Shown here piece by piece: positions 1-5,808 of a stretch of DNA of 5,808 nt. How positions within the stretch are numbered: position 1 is the first letter of the stretch; each line of letters begins with the position of its first letter. The notes beneath the pieces are model-generated. The model saw only the letters and a list, made by a program, of their open reading frames with translations. It was not told the DNA's origin and searched no databases. The DNA lies in the NCBI GenBank assembly GCA_036847245.1, contig DAIUAL010000218.1:1-5808 (forward strand), read 5' to 3'. The translations under genes were made by a program, and so were the position numbers. The stretch is from UBA4661 sp002405405. Lineage in GTDB: Bacteria > Bacteroidota > Ignavibacteria > Kapaibacteriales > UBA4661.

Positions 1-45
1 CCATGCCCATACTCAATCAAAACATACAACAAACCTCTCTCTGCC

Positions 46-90
46 AACAAGGCGCGGCACACACACAACGACACTGTGCCGCGCTTTGTT
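46..90 (-). terminator. GC-rich hairpin, probable bidirectional terminator
   Basis: Two 16-base arms (46-61 and 75-90) are inverted repeats around a 13-base loop, with a core of about ten uninterrupted pairs, mostly G-C. The hairpin begins 11 bases after the peptidase stop codon, where a terminator for the minus-strand genes is expected. Read on the minus strand, the stem contains one A-C mismatch and its 3' side ends in CCTTGTT followed by GGC, so the U tract is poor. Read on the plus strand, the mismatch becomes a G-U wobble and the 3' arm ends in CTTTGTT. The hairpin may therefore also serve a convergent plus-strand gene ending to the left of the window. No such gene is visible in the remaining 45 bases. 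The arms are seen directly; the terminator role is inferred. Confidence 0.6.
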
Positions 91-101
91 CATGTGTGAA
101 A

Positions 102-2243
102 TTACTCTTTGATTCCCAAAGTTTTCAAGAAAAAGGCAACTTCAAATGCACGATCTTTCAGAGCATCATATCGACCGGATGCACCACCATGCCCTACCCC
201 CATCTCTGTTTTGAGCAACAAGATATTATCATCGGTCTTCGTCGCACGGAGTTTTGCCGCCCATTTTGCAGGTTCCCAGTATGGTACCTGCGTATCATTG
301 ATACCTGTTGTTAAGAGAAGATGCGGATAGGCTTTTTTTGTAACATTATCGTATGGAGAGTACGATTTCATATATGTGTAATCAGCTTTCACGTTCGGAT
401 TGCCCCACTCAACATATTCTGATGTTGTTAGTGGCAACGAAGCATCAAGCATAGTATTGATGACATCAACAAAAGGTACTGCAGCATGAACTGCTTTGAA
501 GAGATCAGGACGCATATTCACAACAGCACCCATCAACAAGCCGCCTGCCGAACCACCCTCAATAACAAGTTTTGTATTATTGGTATACTTTTGAGCAATG
601 AGGTGCTCTGCTGCAGAAATAAAGTCGGTAAAAGTATTTTTCTTCTTTTTCAATTTGCCATTATCATACCACGGGCGACCATTTTCGCCACCTCCACGAA
701 TATGAGCAATAGCAAAAACAAATCCTCGATCAAGCAAAGAAGCACGCGACTGGCTGAAGGTTGGATCCGTAGAAATACCATAGGATCCATAACCATAGAG
801 TAAGGTTGGATTGTTACCATCAAGTTTCAGTCCTTTTTTGTACACCAATGAAATAGGAATTTTTGTTCCATCTTTCGCTGTTGCATATATCCAATCGCTC
901 TGGTAATTCGAGGCATTATAGTTCGGAACATCGTACTGCTTTTTCAGGATACGTTCCTTCGTGATGACATTGTAGTCATACACTGCTTGCGGTGACACAA
1001 GCGAGGTATAAGAAAAACGGACAACATCGGTATTGAATGTACTATTGCCTGTTGGGAATACGGTACATGCTTTTTCAGGAAAATCAATTGTGCTCATCTT
1101 CTTGGTCGTCAGATCATAGATCATCACCTTTGCTAAACTATTTTGACGACATGTCAACATGAGGAATTTCTCGAAAGGCTGAATACCATTCAATCGGATA
1201 TTTTCATCGTATTTCACCACATCTTTCCAATTGCTTTGCGCTGTTTTATCTTCAGGAGTTACCATCAGTTTGAAATTGACAGCTTTATCTGCATTGGTAA
1301 CGATATAGAAGGATGTTCCATGATGTTCAATGGAATACTCCAAACCATTTTTACGCTTTGCAAAGAGCGTAAATGTACCGGTTGGATTATTTGCATGTAG
1401 GTAATACACTTCACTGGTATTCTTGCTCTCTGTACCGATAAAGAGATATTGTTCATCAGCAGATTTGATGATACCGCAATCAAAGAGAACATCTTTTTCT
1501 TCAAAAACCAAGACATCGGTTTTTGATGGTGTACCAACAACATGTCGCCAAATTTTATTGGAACGCAATGTTGAATCATAGGTAGTATAGAACACATGCT
1601 TGTTATCATTTGCCCACACGATACCACCGGCAACAATCGGCATGTCGTCGTTGATGATTTGCCCTGTCGTTAAGTTTTTAAAGTATGGTGTGAATCTGCG
1701 TGATCCATCTGTATCAGTGGAATATGCAAGCATAGTAGCATCAGGACTAACCGACAATCCACCAAGACGAATAAATTTTTTGCCTTCTCCAAGAACATTC
1801 ACATCAATGAGGACTTCTTCTTTTGCGTTCGGATTGTCAGCGTCTTGATATGCTTTTCTTAAATACATCGGATATTGCTTACCTGCTTCCACACGAGAAT
1901 AGTATACGAAGTTTTTGGTACGAGCAGGTACTGACATATCATTTTCTTTTACACGCCCTTTCATTTCATTAAAAAGCTTTTCTTGTAATGCTTTAGTATC
2001 TGCCATGATGGTCTGGGCATAACTGTTTTCCTCATTCAGATACTTCATTACTTCAGGTTTTTCTTTGTACCGCAGATAGAAATAATCATCAACGCGAACA
2101 TCGCCGTGATTCTTGAATGTTTCGGGTTGTTTTGGTGCAATCGGTGGTGCACCATTTGCTCTTTGACTCATAGATTGTGCAAAAAGTGATGTTGCAGAGA
2201 GCAAAGCAATTCCTGCAACCATGGTAAAAAATCGTTGTTTCAT
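102..2243 (-). CDS. ptrB: Exported oligopeptidase B-type serine peptidase (protease II, S9A family)
   Basis: This 713-residue peptidase should cleave short peptides after Arg or Lys. Residues 1-22 look like a signal peptide: KQR, a hydrophobic stretch, then a likely cut after SLFA. There is no lipobox cysteine, so a periplasmic or secreted location is predicted. E. coli protease II (about 686 residues) lacks a signal. The N-terminal part matches the S9 beta-propeller domain in its oligopeptidase B form (HGDVRVDDYFYLR at 46-58, KALQEKL at 84-90, GKQYPMYLR at 121-129). The C-terminal alpha/beta-hydrolase domain carries GYGSYG at 484-489, AHIRGGGE at 513-520 and GGSAGG with nucleophile Ser565. 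Asp650 (in GINDTQVPYWEPAKW) and His685 (in GVGHGG) complete the triad. In the substrate-pocket segment, Glu609 (TTSEYVEW) is kept, but the acidic residue usual two positions later is Val611. The start has a weak AGG four bases upstream and puts the signal peptide at the N-terminus. The gene follows trxB by 45 bases and may be co-transcribed. The family is certain; the OpdB subtype is very likely. Confidence 0.95.
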   Translation of the reverse strand: MKQRFFTMVAGIALLSATSLFAQSMSQRANGAPPIAPKQPETFKNHGDVRVDDYFYLRYKEKPEVMKYLNEENSYAQTIMADTKALQEKLFNEMKGRVKENDMSVPARTKNFVYYSRVEAGKQYPMYLRKAYQDADNPNAKEEVLIDVNVLGEGKKFIRLGGLSVSPDATMLAYSTDTDGSRRFTPYFKNLTTGQIINDDMPIVAGGIVWANDNKHVFYTTYDSTLRSNKIWRHVVGTPSKTDVLVFEEKDVLFDCGIIKSADEQYLFIGTESKNTSEVYYLHANNPTGTFTLFAKRKNGLEYSIEHHGTSFYIVTNADKAVNFKLMVTPEDKTAQSNWKDVVKYDENIRLNGIQPFEKFLMLTCRQNSLAKVMIYDLTTKKMSTIDFPEKACTVFPTGNSTFNTDVVRFSYTSLVSPQAVYDYNVITKERILKKQYDVPNYNASNYQSDWIYATAKDGTKIPISLVYKKGLKLDGNNPTLLYGYGSYGISTDPTFSQSRASLLDRGFVFAIAHIRGGGENGRPWYDNGKLKKKKNTFTDFISAAEHLIAQKYTNNTKLVIEGGSAGGLLMGAVVNMRPDLFKAVHAAVPFVDVINTMLDASLPLTTSEYVEWGNPNVKADYTYMKSYSPYDNVTKKAYPHLLLTTGINDTQVPYWEPAKWAAKLRATKTDDNILLLKTEMGVGHGGASGRYDALKDRAFEVAFFLKTLGIKE

Positions 2244-2288
2244 AATACCTAATAAAAAAATGAAAAGGGTTTGTTCTTTTAAGATTGC

Positions 2289-3239
2289 TTAACCTGCCTG
2301 AGCTTCCAACCACCGTTCAGCATCGATAGCCGCCATACAACCCGATCCTGCGGCAGTGATCGCCTGACGATACACACTATCTTGCGCATCACCGCAAGCA
2401 AATACACCGGGAATATTCGTGTACGATGATTTACCTTGCGTCTGGATATACCCCACATCGTCCATATCAATTAATCCTTGAAAGATGCGTGTATTCGGTT
2501 GATGACCAATGGCTACAAAGACACCGGCAATGTCTTGCTCACTCGTTTCATTCGTCAGAAGATTCCGAAGGCGCACAGTAGTCATTTTCCGCAATCCGCT
2601 GTCAAGTGTTGTGCCGGTAAATTCATCAATCACGGTATTGAGAAGAAATTTGATCTTGGGATTGTTACGTGCTCGATCAACCATAATTTTTGACGCACGA
2701 AAATCTTCGCGGCGATGTACAATCGTTACAGATGAACAAAAACGTGTTAAGTAATTGGCTTCCTCCATCGCCGTATCCCCCCCCCCTACAACAAAGACAT
2801 CTTGGTTACGGTAGAAAAAACCATCGCAGGTTGCACAAGCAGAAATACCATAACCCATGTACGTATCTTCGCCTTTCACACCGAGCAATTTTGCAGTCGC
2901 ACCGGTAGAAACAATCACAGCATCACCCTCATAGACAGTACCATTTTCAGATGTAAGACGAAATGGACGTTCGCTGAAATCTACTTTTTCAATCATCTCA
3001 TACTTCGAAACGGCACCGAAACGATGTACCTGTTTACGTAGTATATCCATCAATTCGGGACCTTGAATGCCATGTTCAAAACCGGGATAGTTCTCAACTT
3101 CGGTGGTAATCGTCAATTGCCCGCCGGGCTGACTTCCTTCAAAAACAGTAACACTCATGTTTGCACGAGCGGCATATAAAGCGGCTGTAAATCCGGCAGG
3201 ACCGGAGCCAATAATCAGAACTCTCTGCTGTTGCGACAT
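2289..3239 (-). CDS. trxB: Thioredoxin-disulfide reductase (NADPH, FAD)
   Basis: This cytoplasmic flavoenzyme passes electrons from NADPH through FAD and a redox disulfide to oxidised thioredoxin. At 316 residues it has normal length for the low-molecular-weight bacterial family. The FAD-binding Rossmann motif GSGPAG is at 11-16 and QPGGQL at 37-42. The redox pair is Cys135/Cys138 in CATCDG. The NADPH-domain glycine motif VVGGGDTA is at 150-157, and HRREDFR at 175-181 fits NADPH rather than NADH. A second FAD contact, GVFACGDAQD, is at 278-287 and is followed by YRQAITAAGSG. All expected parts are present. The chosen ATG is the first after an in-frame TAG nine codons upstream, and no clear Shine-Dalgarno precedes it. 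The codons for Gly152-Gly154 are all GGG and run into GAT, producing ten consecutive G on the coding strand (plus-strand C run at 2777-2786), a likely slippage site. The 107-base gap upstream suggests separate transcription from the folC-queG-HEPN group. Confidence 0.97.
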   Translation of the reverse strand: MSQQQRVLIIGSGPAGFTAALYAARANMSVTVFEGSQPGGQLTITTEVENYPGFEHGIQGPELMDILRKQVHRFGAVSKYEMIEKVDFSERPFRLTSENGTVYEGDAVIVSTGATAKLLGVKGEDTYMGYGISACATCDGFFYRNQDVFVVGGGDTAMEEANYLTRFCSSVTIVHRREDFRASKIMVDRARNNPKIKFLLNTVIDEFTGTTLDSGLRKMTTVRLRNLLTNETSEQDIAGVFVAIGHQPNTRIFQGLIDMDDVGYIQTQGKSSYTNIPGVFACGDAQDSVYRQAITAAGSGCMAAIDAERWLEAQAG

Positions 3240-3346
3240 ATGATGTAGAAATACGTGAAAAAACTATGATAGGGTGAATATTGCCGATGATTGTGATTAC
3301 CATACGATTATTTTTTCTGCTTGTTGCACGAAACACAGCGGATTCG
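3240..3346 (-). promoter_or_regulatory. Spacer upstream of trxB, possible promoter
   Basis: This 107-base stretch is the longest internal intergenic gap and the natural place for a trxB promoter. Read on the minus strand, it contains TATCAT (plus-strand 3266-3271), five of six bases of a sigma-70 -10 box, ending 26 bases before the trxB start codon. I find no convincing -35 box at the right distance and no match to the TTTG/TAnnTTTG promoter of Bacteroidota. No coding potential of its own and no terminator with a U tract is visible. The promoter is inferred mainly from position. Confidence 0.25.
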
Positions 3347-3682
3347 TTATTCCCCCGAAAGAGATTGCAGTTGCGAACGCAAATCATCGCTCAAAACTAT
3401 CAAACCTCCTGTGATTATGCCCCATAAACTTTCGTAATCTATGCCAAAAAAATCGTGCATCACGATGTCTTTCAAAAATGCTGCATCATCGAAATTAACA
3501 TTAGGGAACTGCTCACGAATATCCTGTGGGACTGCCTCTGCACGTTCTCCGACCTGTTCTAACAACGCTAAAACTGCATCCTTAAAATCGGTATCCGCAA
3601 GAATGTCGTCAACAGTTTTTCCTACGACAAAATCCTGCACGGTGGCGATACTCTCGATAAGGGTTTGAATAATATCATGCAT
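3347..3682 (-). CDS. Orphan HepT-like HEPN protein (DUF86) with degenerate active-site motif
   Basis: This 111-residue protein resembles the HepT/DUF86 (HEPN) family in length and layout. It has an N-terminal helix (residues 2-20, IIQTLIESIATVQDFVVG), the 'FKDAVLALLEQVGERAEAVP' segment at 33-52, then REQFPNVNF at 56-64 and the signature region KDIVMHDFFGIDYESLW at 71-87. Active HepT toxins are RNases with an R-x4-6-H-x-Y motif. They pair with an MntA nucleotidyltransferase that modifies the Tyr with AMP. Here the motif reads Lys71-x4-His76-x-Phe78, so Arg and Tyr are both replaced and only His remains. No mntA is adjacent: queG ends 28 bases upstream and trxB lies downstream. The frame is open with no stop or shift. 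The start gives the usual short N-terminus, with AAGAG close to the ATG as a possible weak ribosome site. Loss of toxicity is inference. It could be a decaying antitoxin-free remnant or a protein kept for another role. Confidence 0.8.
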   Translation of the reverse strand: MHDIIQTLIESIATVQDFVVGKTVDDILADTDFKDAVLALLEQVGERAEAVPQDIREQFPNVNFDDAAFLKDIVMHDFFGIDYESLWGIITGGLIVLSDDLRSQLQSLSGE

Positions 3683-3710
3683 ACTCTTGACAAAAAATTG
3701 GATAAAAGTT

Positions 3711-4685
3711 TTACTCGATGTTCAAAGTATTTCTCGCTTGTGCCTGCTGTAATGCACGAGCATTTCGCTGAAGCCCGGCTAATTTTGTTCGCTTGAGTGG
3801 ACTTTTACGAAAACGCGCAGAAAACTCTTCTTGTTGAAATTCCTCAATACGCCGAAATGACAATGATGTTTCCTCATGACGTGGCATAAATGCTTGTTCA
3901 TTAGTTGGCACTTGAAAGCGATTCCAAGGGCATACATCTTGGCATGTATCACATCCGAAAACCCACTGCTCCATGGCACCCGCAAGAGTGTCAGGAATAT
4001 CAACTTGTGGTTTTGTTTCGATCGTCCAATACGAAATACACTGCGTTGCATCGCATAGATAGGGGCTGACAATGGCATTGCTTGGGCATGCGTCGATACA
4101 AGCTGTACAAGAACCACAGTAAACCTTAATGGGCGTATCATAGATAAATTTCATCGAAGTCAGAATAATCCCAAGAAAAAACCACGAACCGATCTCGCGG
4201 GCAATGATATTCGAGTGCTTTCCTTGCCACCCGATGCCGGCACGTACAGCCCATGCTTTTTCAAGAATCGCACCGGTATCGGTATAAATTTTATGCTCTG
4301 CCTTCGGATCAATCTCACTTAATGCCATACACAGTGTACGAAGTTTAGGTGGAATCACCTCGTGATAGTCCGTTCCCCACGCATAACGAGAAATTTTCCC
4401 TTCATCTTGCTTCGGTACATGAGAAAATGGAGTATAGTAATTTTGGGCGACAACTATCACCGATTCTGCCGATGGGAGAATAGCCCGAACATCTTCGCGC
4501 TTGTCGAGATTGCGCGCCATGTATTGCATTGCTCCCTGCTCACCACCATGAAAACCTTGTGCAAGCCACTCTTGATAGCGCAAAAACTCCTGCTCCAATG
4601 GTACTGCCTGTGCAATACCAACCAAAGAAAAACCGAGTTCTCGTGCTCGCTGATGAACAAAAGATGTTTGCTCTGCAATCGTCAT
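3711..4685 (-). CDS. queG: Epoxyqueuosine reductase
   Basis: QueG carries out the last step of queuosine synthesis: cobalamin-dependent reduction of epoxyqueuosine to queuosine at the wobble base of GUN-anticodon tRNAs. The enzyme is cytoplasmic and uses two [4Fe-4S] clusters. The 324 residues show YAWGTDYH at 101-108 and the segment DTGAILEKAWAVRAGIGWQG at 136-155, where Asp136 matches the proposed catalytic acid. Cluster cysteines are Cys190, Cys193, Cys196 and Cys200 (CGSCTACIDACP), Cys216 (in QCISYWTIE), and Cys245, Cys248 and Cys252 (GCDTCQDVCPWN), so all eight expected ligands are present. The C-terminal segment SPLKRTKLAGLQRNARAL at 295-312 is also typical. The protein stops soon after it, so it lacks the longer tail of E. 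coli QueG (about 379 residues); this short form is common. The ATG overlaps the folC stop as ATGA, and a GAGGA lies 11 bases before it inside folC, pointing to translational coupling. No other queuosine gene is in the window. Confidence 0.96.
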   Translation of the reverse strand: MTIAEQTSFVHQRARELGFSLVGIAQAVPLEQEFLRYQEWLAQGFHGGEQGAMQYMARNLDKREDVRAILPSAESVIVVAQNYYTPFSHVPKQDEGKISRYAWGTDYHEVIPPKLRTLCMALSEIDPKAEHKIYTDTGAILEKAWAVRAGIGWQGKHSNIIAREIGSWFFLGIILTSMKFIYDTPIKVYCGSCTACIDACPSNAIVSPYLCDATQCISYWTIETKPQVDIPDTLAGAMEQWVFGCDTCQDVCPWNRFQVPTNEQAFMPRHEETSLSFRRIEEFQQEEFSARFRKSPLKRTKLAGLQRNARALQQAQARNTLNIE

Positions 4686-5808
4686 GCTGTCATGATTCCT
4701 CGTTGTTGTAAGGCAATAATTGCTTCGTCAGCCACATAGAATGAACCAACAATCAATAGTGGGACAGTATCACGAAGTGCAACATCAATGGCTTCGGCAA
4801 TCGATGGTATACACTTGACGTAGGGTATTTTCACGACTTGTGCAAGATTTGCAATATCCTGTGCAGACATGGCACGGTCTGTTATCGGTTGTACGGCAAT
4901 CAATTCTCGACAAAGTTCCTCCAGACCGGCGAGCATTTCTTTTATCGGCTTGTCGCGCATAGCACCAAAGATAATCCGAAATACACCTGCACGATAGCCA
5001 GATGCTTGCAATGTAGCGACAAGAGCATAGATGCCGGCAAGATTGTGCCCCACATCAAGAATGATTGGCGGATCCTGCCGTATGCACTGAATTCGTGCCT
5101 GCAAACCGCTTTGCTCATGAACACGCTTAATTCCTTCTCGTATGGCATGCTCAGACACACTAAATCGCGCATTTGATGTTTTCTCGAGCATAATGAGTGC
5201 AGAGAGAACAGTGATAACATTTTGCTCTTGATGCTTGCCAACGAGTGGCACAAAGAGGTCACGATACTCTTGGCGCACGACATCTGCCGAAAGCATCATT
5301 GTACAATCGTGCTTATACTCTGCAGAAACAACACGATCAAGCGATGCAACAAACCCAATCGGTGCTTCACGCTCGACTGCAACACTCATAAAGAGATTTA
5401 CTAACTCTTTGCGTGGTTCTGCAATGAGTATCGGTGTACGCGCTTTGATAACACCTGCTTTTTCGAAAGCAATTTTCTCTAACGTATCCCCAAGAAATTC
5501 TGTGTGGTCGAAATCAATCGAAGTAATAATAGACAGTAGCGGCTGCACAATATTGGTTGAGTCAAGCCGTCCCCCCATTCCTGTTTCGATAATAGCAATA
5601 TCCACTTTTGCATTCGCAAAATGTTGATACATGATCGCCGTTGTTACTTCAAAAAATGTGGCTTTGATTTCTCGCGCTTTCGGCATGATATGCTCTGCAC
5701 AGGCGAGAATTTCTTCATCGGTAATCATCGTACCATTGACCCTGATACGCTCATGAAAGGTTCTAAGATGAGGGGATGTGTACAACCCGACACGATATCC
5801 TGCAGACA
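4682..5808 (-). CDS. folC: Folylpolyglutamate/dihydrofolate synthase, 5' end outside the window
   Basis: FolC is a cytoplasmic Mur-ligase-type enzyme. It adds glutamate to folates with ATP, and in many bacteria it also makes dihydrofolate from dihydropteroate. The frame stays open to the right edge: codons before the TTG at 5783-5785 read SAGYRVG, directly continuing into LYTSPHL, a conserved FolC segment. That TTG is therefore an internal Leu, and about 374 residues are visible. The missing N-terminus, roughly 50 residues by comparison with the family, should hold the ATP-binding GTNGKGS loop. Visible motifs, numbered from that TTG, are SPHLRTFHERIRVNG at 4-18, ETGMGGRLDSTN at 67-78 and DHTEFLGDTLEKIAFEKAG at 93-111. 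These are followed by LVGKHQEQN at 181-189, LDVGHNLAG at 243-251 (C-terminal domain; this form is frequent in Bacteroidota) and GSFYVADE at 347-354. The stop codon overlaps the queG start by four bases. Whether the enzyme is dual-function cannot be told here. Confidence 0.96.
   Translation of the reverse strand, partial: SAGYRVGLYTSPHLRTFHERIRVNGTMITDEEILACAEHIMPKAREIKATFFEVTTAIMYQHFANAKVDIAIIETGMGGRLDSTNIVQPLLSIITSIDFDHTEFLGDTLEKIAFEKAGVIKARTPILIAEPRKELVNLFMSVAVEREAPIGFVASLDRVVSAEYKHDCTMMLSADVVRQEYRDLFVPLVGKHQEQNVITVLSALIMLEKTSNARFSVSEHAIREGIKRVHEQSGLQARIQCIRQDPPIILDVGHNLAGIYALVATLQASGYRAGVFRIIFGAMRDKPIKEMLAGLEELCRELIAVQPITDRAMSAQDIANLAQVVKIPYVKCIPSIAEAIDVALRDTVPLLIVGSFYVADEAIIALQQRGIMTA

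Noticed and set aside
1350..1373. Perfect 8-base inverted repeat with an 8-base loop inside the peptidase gene.
   Set aside because: A repeat of this size is expected about once by chance in a window of this length. It lies mid-gene and has no U tract.
1265..1636. 123-codon minus-strand frame inside the peptidase gene.
   Set aside because: It is an alternative frame of a gene with intact family motifs throughout, and its translation shows no recognisable features.
2256..2282. AAAAG/CTTTT stem followed by a T run between trxB and the peptidase gene.
   Set aside because: Only five pairs with a single G-C would form, which is too weak for a terminator; it probably reflects AT-rich spacer composition.
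3317..3338. Imperfect hairpin just after the HEPN gene, a possible terminator.
   Set aside because: The stem has seven pairs with a two-base bulge. On the transcribed strand it is followed by A residues rather than U.
3139..3387. 82-codon minus-strand frame spanning the trxB upstream gap.
   Set aside because: It overlaps both the HEPN gene end and the trxB start in another frame, and its product is rich in Cys, Arg and Ser with no family likeness.
5571..5576. Run of six C in folC as a second slippage tract.
   Set aside because: It is short and explained by the conserved GMGGR motif codons; six-base runs are common.
5235..5627. 130-codon plus-strand open frame.
   Set aside because: It lies wholly opposite folC, has no recognisable motif and resembles a reverse-strand shadow. 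Other plus-strand frames (for example 4362-4739, 4838-5176 and 486-803) were rejected for the same reason.
5783..5785. TTG as the start codon of folC.
   Set aside because: The frame stays open to the window edge, and the residues before it (SAGYRVG) match the conserved FolC segment, so this is an internal Leu and the gene is cut by the window.

Overview
This 5.8 kb stretch comes from a bacterial chromosome of moderate GC, judged by eye rather than computed. It is tightly packed, and every gene I can support reads on the minus strand. In transcription order, from the right edge leftwards, these are: folC (folylpolyglutamate/dihydrofolate synthase, 5' end cut off by the window), queG (epoxyqueuosine reductase), a small HEPN protein of the HepT/DUF86 family, trxB (thioredoxin-disulfide reductase), and a signal-peptide-bearing S9A serine peptidase of the oligopeptidase B (protease II) type. 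A GC-rich hairpin follows the last gene. I see no RNA genes, mobile elements, CRISPR arrays or plus-strand genes. No gene-free stretch exceeds about 110 bases.

The organism is probably a member of the Bacteroidota/Chlorobiota (FCB) group. The support is an exported oligopeptidase B, the LDVGHN form of the C-terminal FolC motif, and weak Shine-Dalgarno sequences at several starts. This is inference, and the window holds no marker that settles it.

Layout: folC and queG overlap by four bases (ATGA), so they are almost certainly translationally coupled. The HepT-like gene follows queG after 28 bases and probably rides on the same transcript. A 107-base gap then separates it from trxB, which may have its own promoter. 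The peptidase gene lies 45 bases beyond trxB, and the hairpin starts 11 bases after the peptidase stop codon. The genes do not form one pathway. They cover folate polyglutamylation, the last step of queuosine synthesis in tRNA, thioredoxin reduction and extracytoplasmic peptide cleavage, which is a typical loose housekeeping cluster.

I found no clear new system. The most unusual element is the HepT-like gene. It lies among housekeeping genes with no MntA nucleotidyltransferase beside it. Both defining residues of the HEPN signature R-x4-H-x-Y are replaced, giving K-x4-H-x-F, although the reading frame is intact. The second point is an uninterrupted run of ten G on the coding strand of trxB, placed exactly on the NADPH-binding glycine motif. 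The third is a replaced acidic residue in the substrate pocket of the oligopeptidase B.
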